From NCBI GenBank assembly GCA_030537835.1, contig JAUNVB010000007.1, forward strand, positions 1 through 64,000: a stretch of DNA of 64,000 nucleotides, in the 5' to 3' direction. A program made the position numbers and the translations under genes. The notes under the pieces are model-generated. The model did no database searches and had not been told where the DNA came from. It saw nothing but the letters and a program-made list of their open reading frames with translations. How positions within the stretch are numbered: position 1 is the first letter of the stretch; every line of letters begins with the position of its first letter. The DNA comes from Andreesenia angusta. Lineage in GTDB: Bacteria; Bacillota; Clostridia; Tissierellales; Gottschalkiaceae. This document shows positions 38,255 to 47,305 of this stretch, in pieces.

Positions 38255-38887
38255 CTAAATTTGTCTAAAATGCTCACAGATATCTGTTAGATTACATTCT
38301 TCACAAAGCGGCCTTCTAGCTTTACAAGTTCTCCTACCATGAAATATTATAAGATGATGAGCTCTACTCCATTTACTCTCATCTATATTATTCATCAAAT
38401 CCCTCTCAGTATCTAGAACATTATCTGCATTAGCAAGACCTATTCTATTAGATACCCTAAAGACATGGGTATCAACAGCAATGGCATTTTTATTAAAAGC
38501 ATTACTAAGTACAACATTAGCAGTCTTTCTCCCGACCCCAGGTAATTTTTCTAAATCCACTCTATTATCCGGTACTTTAGAATCAAATTGCTCTACTAAT
38601 AATCTACAAGTATTCAATATATTCTTACTCTTATTTCTATAAAACCCTATAGTTCTAATCTTATCTTCTAACTCTTCAATGCTAAGTGTTAAAAACTTTT
38701 CAGGTGTATTATATTCTTTAAATAATTCCCCAGTTACAATATTCACCCTCTTATCTGTTGATTGTGCGGATAGAATTGTAGCTATTAATAATTCGAATGG
38801 ACTACTATGAACTAATTCACATTCCGCATCTGGATACCTCTGTTCTAATCTATTTAAAACCTCATCTATTTCCCTTTTTGATAACAT
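38255..38887 (-). CDS. nth: Endonuclease III
   Basis: A 210-residue helix-hairpin-helix DNA glycosylase/AP lyase for oxidised pyrimidines. The HhH is LPGVGRKTANVVL with catalytic Lys, the catalytic Asp is in AVDTHVFRVSNRIGL, and the 4Fe-4S motif is C-x6-C-x2-C-x5-C near the C-terminus (CKARRPLCEECNLTDIC). The start is ATG 38887 behind GAGGAA; it overlaps the 3' end of queG by 26 bases, a sign of translational coupling. Confidence 0.97.
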   Translation of the reverse strand: MLSKREIDEVLNRLEQRYPDAECELVHSSPFELLIATILSAQSTDKRVNIVTGELFKEYNTPEKFLTLSIEELEDKIRTIGFYRNKSKNILNTCRLLVEQFDSKVPDNRVDLEKLPGVGRKTANVVLSNAFNKNAIAVDTHVFRVSNRIGLANADNVLDTERDLMNNIDESKWSRAHHLIIFHGRRTCKARRPLCEECNLTDICEHFRQI

Positions 38888-39968
38888 AAAATTCCTCAAT
38901 CCTCTTCAATTCATTAATATTTTCTTCTAAATATCTACCTGATGCTTTTAATATAATAGCTTCTAGATCTAAATATCCATGCATATAAAGAGCCCAGATA
39001 GAATATTTTCTTATCATTTCACTTGAGTCCTTTAACAATTCAATCAGTATATCTTTAGATTTTTTATTTACTATCTTAGAGAGAAGAATCACTGCATTTC
39101 TCCTTATTATATTCTTTCCTCTCCAAGAAAAAGCCTTATCACCATACTTTCTCTTGAATTCTTTATTGCTAATAAATATGATATCTTCAAGATCTATATC
39201 AATAATCTCTTTCTCATCTTTTTTAATAGCATTTCTATTATATGGACAAACATTCTGACATATATCACAACCATAGAGTGTATTTATCTTCTCTCTTAAA
39301 TCGAATGGTATATCTTCTTTTGTCTGAGTGAGATATGAAAGACATCTTTTCGCATCCATATCATTATTATCTCTTAATGCATTAGTAGGACAAGATTTTA
39401 TGCAGAGATTGCAATTAATACATCTATTTTCTAATATTCTATTCTTACCCCATAGTTCTGAAATATCTATATCGATTATTATAAATCCTAAAAAGATAAA
39501 AGAACCGTATTCTTCATTAATTATTGAATTGTTTTTGCCAAAAAATCCTATGCCTGCTTCAGCTGCTATTTCTCTATCGACTAAAGGTGTTGTATCTACA
39601 CCTTTAAAATAATTGAATTCATACCCTTCTTCATTAAGTGCTTTTATTAAAGCATCCATCTTTTCATTCAATATAAGATGATAATCTCGTCCTATTGCAG
39701 ATTTCGAAACCCTTCCTTTAAGTTCTGCATCTATAGATTCTATATTAAAATTATATGATATTCCTATAGATATTATATTCTTCCAACCTGGCAATATCGA
39801 CTCTATATCTAATCTCTTATTTATATCGAATTCAAATTCAGTATGGTAATTTTTTTCTCTTCTCTTAACAAGCCTCTTATATATCTTATCGATATCATAA
39901 TTTTTCGTTATCCCAATAATATCTATACCTATTTTTCTTAAAATAGTATCCAATCTATTTTTTTGCAT
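38862..39968 (-). CDS. queG: Epoxyqueuosine reductase
   Basis: A 368-residue cobalamin-dependent iron-sulfur enzyme for the last step of queuosine synthesis in tRNA. Two 4Fe-4S clusters are indicated by CINCNLCIKSCP and CDICQNVCPYN. The N-terminal part has GVDTTPLVDREIAAEAGIGFFGKN, and the C-terminus carries a HEAT-like repeat. It overlaps nfo by 14 bases upstream and nth downstream. Its need for cobalamin gives one possible reason for a corrinoid-binding lipoprotein, but that link is speculation. Confidence 0.95.
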   Translation of the reverse strand: MQKNRLDTILRKIGIDIIGITKNYDIDKIYKRLVKRREKNYHTEFEFDINKRLDIESILPGWKNIISIGISYNFNIESIDAELKGRVSKSAIGRDYHLILNEKMDALIKALNEEGYEFNYFKGVDTTPLVDREIAAEAGIGFFGKNNSIINEEYGSFIFLGFIIIDIDISELWGKNRILENRCINCNLCIKSCPTNALRDNNDMDAKRCLSYLTQTKEDIPFDLREKINTLYGCDICQNVCPYNRNAIKKDEKEIIDIDLEDIIFISNKEFKRKYGDKAFSWRGKNIIRRNAVILLSKIVNKKSKDILIELLKDSSEMIRKYSIWALYMHGYLDLEAIILKASGRYLEENINELKRIEEFYVIKKGNR

Positions 39969-40782
39969 TTCTAATCATTTCAATCTCTCTTCTATAGCCT
40001 GATAATTCGTTTGGAGTCTCTAATATAAATATCTTATCCTTTAATCTCTGATTATTTATTATATTTACAAAGGTCTCAAATCCTAAACTACCATCTCCAA
40101 TTTTTTGATGCCTATCTTTATTAGAGTTGAATTCTGTCATACTATCATTTAAATGTATTACCTTTAATCTATCTAATCCTATTATAGTATCGAATTCATC
40201 TAAGACTCCTTCTAGATTATTTACTATATCGTATCCTGCAGAATATATATGACAGGTATCTAAACAAACACCTAAATTATCAGAATATTCAGTATAATTG
40301 ATTATCTCTCTTATCTCTTCAAAATTTCTTCCCATCTCTGTTCCTTTTCCAGACATAGTTTCTAATAGAATCATAACTTCTTCTTTTTCATCTAATACAT
40401 TATTTAAGCCTTCTGATATTCGTTTAATCCCATATTCTGGACCTTTTTTGAGATGATTTCCAGGATGCAATACTATATATCCTGCTGGCGTTTCACTCAT
40501 CCTTATTAAATCTTCTTTTAAAACTCTAATGGCTATTTCAAAAGTATCTTCTTTATGAGAAGCTAGATTTAAAATATAGGGTGCATGAGCTACAATATCT
40601 GATATATCGTTTTTTTTCATTATACTTTCTAATTTTTCTATATCTTTAAAATCTAATGCCTTAGCCTTTGTCCCTCTAGGATTTCTAGTAAAAAACTGAA
40701 AGGTATTTGCTCCTATTTCTACTGCCATATCCCCCATTTTCTTATATCCTTTTGCTACGGAAAGATGTGAACCTATTTTCAT
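39955..40782 (-). CDS. nfo: Deoxyribonuclease IV (AP endonuclease)
   Basis: A 275-residue zinc-dependent TIM-barrel AP endonuclease. Zinc ligands lie in VAHAPYILNLAS, VLHPGNH, LLETMSGKGTE, GVCLDTCHIYSAGYD, VIHLNDS and DRHQKIGDGSLG. It incises DNA at abasic sites, working with the glycosylases encoded downstream. First gene of the nfo-queG-nth-trmL-glycosylase run. Confidence 0.97.
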   Translation of the reverse strand: MKIGSHLSVAKGYKKMGDMAVEIGANTFQFFTRNPRGTKAKALDFKDIEKLESIMKKNDISDIVAHAPYILNLASHKEDTFEIAIRVLKEDLIRMSETPAGYIVLHPGNHLKKGPEYGIKRISEGLNNVLDEKEEVMILLETMSGKGTEMGRNFEEIREIINYTEYSDNLGVCLDTCHIYSAGYDIVNNLEGVLDEFDTIIGLDRLKVIHLNDSMTEFNSNKDRHQKIGDGSLGFETFVNIINNQRLKDKIFILETPNELSGYRREIEMIRNAKK

Positions 40783-40952
40783 TTAATCAACCCCATTTAA
40801 ATAAAAGTCTAATATTTCTTTCAATAATAAAAGAATATCATATAATAACTATATATTTAAGTTAAAATAGCAAAAGATTATTAAGTTTGAATCCTTTTAT
40901 TCTAAAATATGATATTATTTATATAATATGGAATGGAGGTTATCTATTCGTT

Positions 40953-42047
40953 ATGAATACAAAATATGATAGAGGAATAATAGTATCTACAATAATCCTA
41001 TGTATATTAGGACTTTTCATGGTATATAATACGACTCATTTAATAGATCATAATAAGCCTTATCTAATAAATCAGCTCTTAGCTACTATTATTGGAATTA
41101 TAGGTATAATTATTATACAGAAGATAGATATTGAAATTTTTGAAAGACTATATATATTAATTTATATCTTATCGATTTCAATCTTAATATGGGTGTTGTT
41201 ATCAGGCACTGGATCGAATGAATGGGGTGCTCAGTCTTGGATTAGATTTAAATACTTTGGTTTTCAACCATCGGAATTGACTAAATTGGGGTTTATACTT
41301 TTCTTTGCAAGTTATTTTTCGAAATACGATCATAAGATAAATGAACCGCTATTTCTTCTCCTAACTACTTTATTATTGGCAATTCCAATAGTATTGATTC
41401 TATTACAACCTGATTTCGGTACGGTCATAGTATATCTCTTCGTTTTTGGAATAATACTATTGAGTACTGGTATAAGTAAGAGATTTTTAGCATTCGGTAT
41501 GAGTATTCTAACTATTGCTTTGCCGATTATATGGTTGAATCTATCCGATTATCAAAAGAAGAGAATCTATGTTTTCTTAGATCCAAATTACGATATTGAG
41601 GGCTCGGGCTATCAAGTCTTCATATCGAAGGAAGCGATAAAATCTTCCGGTTTTCTAGGTAAGGGGCTTTTAAGAGATAATAGTGAAGTCTTTTTGAAAG
41701 TTCCTGAAAATCATAATGATTTCATCTTTCCCTCGACTATAGAGAGTTTTGGTATACTAGGTGGAATTATTTTAATACTATTGTTTTTATTTTTAATTTA
41801 TAAAATATTCAAATATGGTAAATTACAAGAAAATTCTTTTCAAAAATATGCTCTCTACGGCTTTTCATCTATGCTATTTTTTCATTTCTTTGAAAATATA
41901 GCAATGACTATTGGCGCTATGCCTATGACTGGAATACCTCTTCCATTCATATCTTATGGTGGAACTTTTCAGCTCTCTAATATGCTTTTAATCGGTCTTT
42001 GTTTAAAGTTCATAAAAAATAGAAAGCCCCTTAGTTATAATAACTAA
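40953..42047 (+). CDS. rodA: FtsW/RodA/SpoVE family peptidoglycan polymerase
   Basis: A 364-residue SEDS-family membrane protein with about ten helices. Signature regions are RFKYFGFQPSELTKLGFILFFASY, ILLQPDFGTVIV, the catalytic-loop LRDNSEVFLKVPENHNDFIFPSTIESFG, and GIPLPFISYGGTFQLSNM. RodA-type glycosyltransferases polymerise lipid II with a partner class B PBP. The start is ATG 40953 with GGAGG 13 bases upstream, which is long; an upstream TTG at 40887 lies across a likely promoter (TATAAT near 40922) and has no ribosome site. RodA versus FtsW is judged from HND/IPLPFISYGG only. Confidence 0.88.
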   Translation: MNTKYDRGIIVSTIILCILGLFMVYNTTHLIDHNKPYLINQLLATIIGIIGIIIIQKIDIEIFERLYILIYILSISILIWVLLSGTGSNEWGAQSWIRFKYFGFQPSELTKLGFILFFASYFSKYDHKINEPLFLLLTTLLLAIPIVLILLQPDFGTVIVYLFVFGIILLSTGISKRFLAFGMSILTIALPIIWLNLSDYQKKRIYVFLDPNYDIEGSGYQVFISKEAIKSSGFLGKGLLRDNSEVFLKVPENHNDFIFPSTIESFGILGGIILILLFLFLIYKIFKYGKLQENSFQKYALYGFSSMLFFHFFENIAMTIGAMPMTGIPLPFISYGGTFQLSNMLLIGLCLKFIKNRKPLSYNN

Positions 42048-42053
42048 GGGGCT
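42025..42053. terminator. Bidirectional terminator between rodA and rny
   Basis: A perfect 13-bp stem (AGCCCCTTAGTTA/TAACTAAGGGGCT) with a 3-base loop contains the rodA stop codon. T-rich sequence follows on the plus strand and T-rich sequence on the minus strand. Confidence 0.9.
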
Positions 42054-42057
42054 ATTT

Positions 42058-43602
42058 TTATTTTGCATATTGAACTGCTCTTGTCTCTCTTATTAGATTG
42101 ACCTTTATATGGCCAGGATAAGCGAGTTCAGATTCTATCTTCTTCACTATCTCTCTAGCAATTATCACTGCTTCATCATCGCTTACTATTTCTGGTTGTA
42201 CCATTATTCTTATCTCTCTTCCAGCTTGTATTGCAAACGATTTTTCTATACCATCGAAAGAATTTGCTATTTCTTCTAATCTCTGCAATCTCTTAATATA
42301 ATTCTCTAATGTCTCTCTTCTAGCACCAGGTCTTGCGGCCGATATAGCATCAGCTGCCTGCACAATAACCGCCTCTAAGGTCTCTGGTTCAACATCTCCA
42401 TGATGGGCTTCAATTGCATGTATTACTTCTTTGCTTTCCTTATATTTTCTAGCTAAATCTACACCAATAGCCACATGAGGCCCTTCCATTTCATGGTCTA
42501 CTGCCTTACCAATATCATGTAATAATCCACCTCTTCTAGCGATTTTTACATCTGCGCCTAATTCTTCTGCCATATAACCAGCTATATGAGCAACTTCTAT
42601 CGAATGTTTCAATATATTCTGTCCATAACTAGTTCTATAAGTCAATCGACCTATCAATTTCACTATTTCTGGATGCAGCCCATGGACTCCTGCTTCAAGA
42701 GCCGCTTGTTCTCCTTGTTCTCTCATATAACTTGCTATTTCTTTCTTAGCTCTTTCAACCATCTCTTCAATTCTAGCAGGATGAATTCGTCCATCTATTA
42801 TCAATTTCTCTAGAGCAATCCTAGCAACTTCCCTTCTAAGTGGGTCGAAGCCAGAAAGTATAACCGCCTCAGGAGTATCATCTATTATTAAATCAATACC
42901 TGTAAGCGTTTCTAAGGTTCTAATATTTCTACCTTCTCTACCTATTATTCTACCTTTCATATCATCACTAGGTAGACTCACTACTGATACTGTAGTCTCT
43001 GCTACATGATCTGCAGCACATCTCTGTATAGCATAAGTTATGATTTCTCTTGCTTTTTTATCTGCCTCTTCTTTTGCTTTCATTTCCATATCTTTTATCA
43101 TAATAGCAGTATCATGAGTTATATCTCTTCTAACCTCATCTAGCAAGATATCCTTAGCTTCTTCTCTAGTAAGGCCTGAAATTCTATCTAATTCATCTTT
43201 CTGTTCATCGTATAATTTTTCTACTTCAGACTCTTTAACCTCTACTTCTTTTAATCTCTTAGATAGGTATTCATCTTTTTTCTCAACAGAATCAGATTTT
43301 TTCTCTAAATTTTCTTCTTTCTTCAATAGTCTTTTTTCTTGTGATTGAATTTCAGCTCTTCTCTCTTTAGTTTCAATTTCTAATTCATTTCTCATCTTAT
43401 GAATTTCTTCTTTTGCTTCTATTAACATTTCTTTTTTCTTTGTTTCAGCTTCTTTTTTTGACTCTTCTATTATTAAACTAGCCTTATTCTCAGCTCCACC
43501 AATTTCTTTTTCGGCAATCGATTTTCTTATAAAAAATCCTATTCCGAGACCTAAAGCTATGCATACAATTCCAATAATAATCGTTATAACGATAGCGTAC
43601 AC
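42058..43602 (-). CDS. rny: Ribonuclease Y
   Basis: A 514-residue membrane-anchored endoribonuclease that initiates mRNA decay. It has an N-terminal membrane helix (residues ~2-25), a long charged coiled coil (~30-175), a KH domain ([19 protein letters not shown]) and an HD domain ([16 protein letters not shown]...[13 protein letters not shown]). Start: the GTG at 43602 is inside the AGGAGGTG ribosome site; the codon at normal spacing is ATC at 43593, so initiation at a non-canonical codon is possible. It has its own strong promoter at 43711-43739. Confidence 0.96.
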   Translation of the reverse strand: MYAIVITIIIGIVCIALGLGIGFFIRKSIAEKEIGGAENKASLIIEESKKEAETKKKEMLIEAKEEIHKMRNELEIETKERRAEIQSQEKRLLKKEENLEKKSDSVEKKDEYLSKRLKEVEVKESEVEKLYDEQKDELDRISGLTREEAKDILLDEVRRDITHDTAIMIKDMEMKAKEEADKKAREIITYAIQRCAADHVAETTVSVVSLPSDDMKGRIIGREGRNIRTLETLTGIDLIIDDTPEAVILSGFDPLRREVARIALEKLIIDGRIHPARIEEMVERAKKEIASYMREQGEQAALEAGVHGLHPEIVKLIGRLTYRTSYGQNILKHSIEVAHIAGYMAEELGADVKIARRGGLLHDIGKAVDHEMEGPHVAIGVDLARKYKESKEVIHAIEAHHGDVEPETLEAVIVQAADAISAARPGARRETLENYIKRLQRLEEIANSFDGIEKSFAIQAGREIRIMVQPEIVSDDEAVIIAREIVKKIESELAYPGHIKVNLIRETRAVQYAK

Positions 43603-43710
43603 CTCCTATAAAATTTTCAAAATTCAAACTACTCAAATTTATCTCGAATGGATAAAATATAAAGTAATTATCCTAAGATATGGTTTATTTCTATACAATA
43701 ATATAATCTA

Positions 43711-43739
43711 ATTCTAATACTTTTATACTCTTCTGTCAA
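43711..43739 (-). promoter_or_regulatory. Promoter of rny
   Basis: Perfect TTGACA (43739-43734) and TAGAAT (43716-43711) are 17 bp apart, giving a ~110-nt leader. The remainder of this 309-base gap holds a small inverted repeat AGTTC-AC-GAACT (43772-43783) upstream of the -35 and the encapsulin terminator. Confidence 0.78.
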
Positions 43740-43843
43740 TATCATATAAGCTCTATACTTGTATTTATCCGAGTTCACGAACTGTGATTAAATATACTAT
43801 TTGAATTGAAATAATTTAATAATCAAATATAGTCTTATAATAT

Positions 43844-43890
43844 TAAAAAAAATAAAGCCCTGAAGCCATTTAGTCTATTGGCTTCAGGGC
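43844..43890 (-). terminator. Terminator of the encapsulin operon
   Basis: A 12-bp stem (GCCCTGAAGCCA/TGGCTTCAGGGC) with a 10-base loop at 43857-43890 is followed on the minus strand by TTTATTTTTTTT. It ends the transcript 21 bases after the encapsulin stop. Confidence 0.93.
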
Positions 43891-43911
43891 AATAAATATA
43901 TTAATACTTAT

Positions 43912-44712
43912 TTATTTTTCTTCAAATACTACTAGTTTATTCTCATCTAAAACTCTTAACATAAGTGATTCTGTAACGAATAATTGTACAGTACTATCTA
44001 ATTCTCTTTCATATCCTATAGATAGATCTTGTCCTATTGTAAATTCTATATCATCCGATTTATGAGGTAGTAATAATGCACCTTTAATTACTTTAGATCT
44101 TATTATCTCTCCACCTATTAGATCTTCTACTATTTTTATAAGATGTGCACCTTCAAATACTACATTCAGTCTATTATAAACTTCTGTTGATACTATTAGA
44201 TCGAATGGCATCTCTCCGTATGAACTGAATAGAGTATATTTTCCTTCTCCTATAGCATTCAAAATATCATTGCCTTCTTTTCCTAATTTTAATCTATGAC
44301 CTGCAACCTCACATAAGCCTTCTATATCACCATTCTTATAGCCATTATATAATAGATTTTCTTCGAATAATGCTAAATCTTCACATGCTAGTTCAAGATT
44401 TGTAAAGTCTATATCTTTTGCACCTCTTTGAATATTATCTAATTCCCATTTATTCAATTCAAAGCTAACTCTAGCTTCTACTAAAGGTTTTACTTTATAT
44501 ACTCCTGTTCCAACATTTTTATTATCAGATGCTCTATCAAGTTCTTCTAATCTTCCTTCTACTACTGCGGAATAATCCCAGCCTTTAGGTCCATTAATCT
44601 TTAGTGCTTTTCTTCCTGATAAGACTTTTGTTAAAACTTCTTTCGCTGTATCATCTATCTCACTCCATGCTTCTTGTGAAATTGGAGCAATTTCTCTTTT
44701 TAAAATATCCAT
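43912..44712 (-). CDS. Encapsulin nanocompartment shell protein (family 1)
   Basis: A 266-residue HK97-fold shell protein, the same size as the Thermotoga maritima encapsulin. Typical N-terminus MDILKREIAPISQEAWSEID with APISxEAW, then GPKGWDYSAV, GVYKVKPLVEARVSFELNKWELDN, FSSYGEMPFDLIVS and the C-terminal DLSIGYERELDSTVQLFVTESLMLRV. It self-assembles into a ~24-nm (T=1) cage; the gene just upstream encodes its ferritin-like cargo. ATG start behind AGGAGG-like sequence. No phage structural genes are nearby, so it is not a prophage capsid. Confidence 0.95.
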   Translation of the reverse strand: MDILKREIAPISQEAWSEIDDTAKEVLTKVLSGRKALKINGPKGWDYSAVVEGRLEELDRASDNKNVGTGVYKVKPLVEARVSFELNKWELDNIQRGAKDIDFTNLELACEDLALFEENLLYNGYKNGDIEGLCEVAGHRLKLGKEGNDILNAIGEGKYTLFSSYGEMPFDLIVSTEVYNRLNVVFEGAHLIKIVEDLIGGEIIRSKVIKGALLLPHKSDDIEFTIGQDLSIGYERELDSTVQLFVTESLMLRVLDENKLVVFEEK

Positions 44713-44759
44713 ATTTTCCTCCTATTTTCTAATTTATATTATTTCAATTATATTATTTT

Positions 44760-45110
44760 CTATAATTCACCGATACCTAGACTGCTCTTCGAGTCACTAT
44801 CGCCTTCTTCTTCATCGCCTTCTTCTTCAAGCTCCATTATAGGCTTATCTTTAAACAGATATGTTCTCATCTGCTCATCCCAACCATCTTGATTACGTCT
44901 TAGCCACTCTAAAGTCATCATAGCATGCTCTATCTCTTCTACTGCATTATGCCACATTATATCCTTTAGTTCTTGATCATTCGCTACAGCAACTCTCTGC
45001 ATATACCAGTCTACTGCTTCTATTTCCTCTTTTAAACTATTTATAGCACGAATAATATCCCTCTCTTTAGCACTTAATTCTTGTGCCGGTTCATGATAAT
45101 CGTTCGCCAT
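44760..45110 (-). CDS. Encapsulated ferritin-like protein (EncFtn), encapsulin cargo
   Basis: A 116-residue cargo protein. Two antiparallel helices carry the ferroxidase signature: E28/E29/E31 and W35 in the first, E58/E59 and H62 in the second (EEIEHAMMTLEW), matching EncFtn of Rhodospirillum rubrum with a constant offset of three. A linker rich in E, D, G and S leads to SSLGIGEL, which resembles encapsulin targeting peptides of the LGIxxL type. It should oxidise Fe(II) and mineralise iron inside the shell. First gene of the two-gene operon, 47 bases before the shell gene; ATG behind AGAGAGGTG. Confidence 0.94.
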   Translation of the reverse strand: MANDYHEPAQELSAKERDIIRAINSLKEEIEAVDWYMQRVAVANDQELKDIMWHNAVEEIEHAMMTLEWLRRNQDGWDEQMRTYLFKDKPIMELEEEGDEEEGDSDSKSSLGIGEL

Positions 45111-45197
45111 TAAAATACACCTCTCTAAAATTATATTTTCATCATATTAAAGATTATACCCATTTTTTATTCAATAAACACTTTTTTTTAAATTTTT

Positions 45198-45500
45198 TTA
45201 TGCCTTATAATCGACACATGCTCTACTCTCTACAACTTCTCTCATATAGTCGACTATAGGTAGATGTTCAGGATGTTTTTGATAATACTCTAAGCCTTCT
45301 TCATCTTTAAATTCAGTATATAAAACTAAATCATAGTTCCCGGTTAATCCATCTATATTTACTCCTAATTCTAAATCAATTATTGATTCTATAATATTTT
45401 TTAATCCTTCTATCTTCTCTTTTGCTTCTAAAATATTTTCTTTTTTGGATTTACCATTTGCATTTTCTTTAAAATTCCACATTACAATATGTTTAATCAT
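45198..45500 (-). CDS. Dabb (stress-responsive A/B barrel) family protein
   Basis: A 100-residue dimeric ferredoxin-like barrel protein. Family marks are MIKHIVMWNF at the start, ELGVNIDGLTGNYDLVLYTEF in the middle, and YQKHPEHLPIVDYMREVV. Members include plant stress proteins and bacterial ring-modifying enzymes; the function here is unknown. The start is ATG 45500, although GAGG lies 14 bases upstream; a GTG in that site is less likely. It lies 87 bases upstream of the encapsulin cargo gene on the same strand, without a terminator hairpin between. Confidence 0.85.
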   Translation of the reverse strand: MIKHIVMWNFKENANGKSKKENILEAKEKIEGLKNIIESIIDLELGVNIDGLTGNYDLVLYTEFKDEEGLEYYQKHPEHLPIVDYMREVVESRACVDYKA

Positions 45501-45552
45501 AATTTCTATTCTCACCTCTATACTATTTTATCATATTTTATAATATTTTTAT

Positions 45553-45590
45553 AAAAAAATCGGGCAACTAATTTAAAATTAGCCACCCGA
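45553..45590 (-). terminator. Terminator of the hypothetical gene at 45.6-46.3 kb
   Basis: Outer stem TCGGG/CCCGA and inner CTAATTT/AAATTAG form a hairpin at 45560-45590, followed on the minus strand by seven T. Confidence 0.85.
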
Positions 45591-45612
45591 TTAATAATAT
45601 TTTAATCTATTC

Positions 45613-46314
45613 TTATTTTACAAATTCTAATGTATATCTTGTAGTATTATATCTATTCTCAGATATTACAACGAATTTTTCTTCTTCTGTTACTAAATCA
45701 AGTTTATTATCCTTAGTTATCAATGCATCATCGAATATAGGCTCAATTCCTTGAACATCGTATACTTGATTAGATCCATCTTTTGCAACTATCATTTCAA
45801 TTAAATCTGATGCCATTAAGCCATTTACTGGCTCAACTAATTTAATAACCTTATTGATATTATCAATTTCTTTAATAATAGAATTCATTTCTTTAGCTTC
45901 TATCTGAGTTGAGATGCTCTTACCACTATTATCTTCCATTATCACATAGGATTTAGATTCTGAGCTATCTTCTGATATAACTTTTATAATATCTCCAAAA
46001 CAAGCTATAGCATTTTCATCCTTAGGAAGCTTATTATTGTAATAAGAGTCATTAAGTGAAAACTTAGCGTCTGAACCATCTTCTAACTCTAACTCTTCTA
46101 GTATTTCTGCTCCAGTAGCTCCTGCTTTTATGAATATGATCTCAGCTCCATTTTGTAGATCTATTCCTCTTACATTTTCATTCAATCTCACAAGAGTTAA
46201 ATTCGTTTCACTACTAGATTTGATTTCATTTTCTAAACTTCTTAAAAGCTCTTCATAATTTAACGAGTTCGTTAATGTCTTCGGTGTAATCATATTGTTC
46301 ATCATTCTAAACAT
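45613..46314 (-). CDS. Hypothetical protein, 233 aa
   Basis: I do not recognise this protein. It has no signal peptide or membrane segment, is acidic, and has an N-terminal methionine-rich stretch (MFRMMNNMITPKT). Two similar modules seem to be present: VRGIDLQNGAEIIFIKAGATGAEILEELELEDGSDAK, and NGLMASDLIEMIVAKDGSNQVYDVQG; both pair a short strand with a GAxGAE or ASDLIE turn. The start is ATG 46314, 7-8 bases after AAAGGGTG. It is transcribed alone, with its own terminator. Confidence 0.72.
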   Translation of the reverse strand: MFRMMNNMITPKTLTNSLNYEELLRSLENEIKSSSETNLTLVRLNENVRGIDLQNGAEIIFIKAGATGAEILEELELEDGSDAKFSLNDSYYNNKLPKDENAIACFGDIIKVISEDSSESKSYVIMEDNSGKSISTQIEAKEMNSIIKEIDNINKVIKLVEPVNGLMASDLIEMIVAKDGSNQVYDVQGIEPIFDDALITKDNKLDLVTEEEKFVVISENRYNTTRYTLEFVK

Positions 46315-46411
46315 TTTATACACACCCTTTCTAAGTAGATTATCTTTGTTCTTAGCTTAATTATAATACTTTTTACAGTATTTATCAAGGGAAAAGTCGC
46401 ATTTTGTCGTT

Positions 46412-47305
46412 TTATACAATTGCTTTTAATAAAGATTCAATATAAGATTTTTGAATACTAATGGTCTTTTTTTCTCTTTTTATCTTAGATATAAATATTA
46501 AAATAGTATTCTTTTCAGGTATTATACTCATGTATTTATCATCTATACCAATAGCAGAATATACTTTATACCCTTTTATATTCTTAAACCATGCTTGATA
46601 AGTATAATAGCCGTAGTTCTCTGCTTTTATCTGTGGCTTAAATGATGCTTTAATATAATCTTCTGATAAAATTCTCTTCCCTTTTACAATTCCTTTATCC
46701 AAAATCATTCTACCTATTTTTAATAAATCGTTTGCAGATAGTCTAAGAGCAAAAGAACCCATATTATTTCCCTTAGGATCTATATCCCAAGTCCTCTTGC
46801 TTTTATAAAGTCTATCTTCTATATAATAGTCTATTTCTTCAGAATCTTTATCATAATCTATTCCCAATGGATTAAAGAGATATTCTATAGCAAAATCTTC
46901 TAAACTCATATCTGCACTATCCGATATTATCTTGCCTAGAAGATGAGATGAAGCTCCTCTGTATTCAAATTTACCGATTTTTTCTTCTAAGACTTCACTA
47001 TTAGATATTGTATCTATCCAATCATTAGAATTATAGAGAAGATTTTCAGGACAATTTATGCCACTACTCATAGTCAGAAGTGATTCTATGCTTATTCTCT
47101 GATCTATATCGTATTCTCTTATATAGTGATTAGCAGGATCTTTTATATCTTCAATAATTCCATTAGTTTTTGCTATCCCTATTAAAATTGCAATTATAGT
47201 CTTAGTTATAGAGTTTATCGGAACTTTTTTATCTATATTGCCAAATGATTCTATAATTTTATTATCTCTATATAATATTTTAGCTTCTAAATTTTCAATC
47301 TTCAA
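46412..47305 (-). CDS. Serine hydrolase, beta-lactamase/PBP4-like family
   Basis: A 297-residue protein of the class C beta-lactamase/esterase superfamily. The S-x-x-K nucleophile is S32-I-T-K35, and a second motif YRGASSHLLG follows mid-protein (Tyr of the Y-x-N/S type). MSSGINCP, NPLGI and LLKIGRMILDKG are typical family blocks. There is no signal peptide, so it should act in the cytoplasm, unusual for penicillin-binding relatives. Its start overlaps the end of the M16 peptidase gene by 11 bases, implying translational coupling. The substrate is unknown. Confidence 0.85.
   Translation of the reverse strand: MKIENLEAKILYRDNKIIESFGNIDKKVPINSITKTIIAILIGIAKTNGIIEDIKDPANHYIREYDIDQRISIESLLTMSSGINCPENLLYNSNDWIDTISNSEVLEEKIGKFEYRGASSHLLGKIISDSADMSLEDFAIEYLFNPLGIDYDKDSEEIDYYIEDRLYKSKRTWDIDPKGNNMGSFALRLSANDLLKIGRMILDKGIVKGKRILSEDYIKASFKPQIKAENYGYYTYQAWFKNIKGYKVYSAIGIDDKYMSIIPEKNTILIFISKIKREKKTISIQKSYIESLLKAIV

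Noticed and set aside
43912-44712. HK97-like protein as a prophage capsid
   Set aside because: No portal, terminase, protease or tail genes nearby; an EncFtn cargo gene with a targeting peptide is adjacent, so it is an encapsulin.
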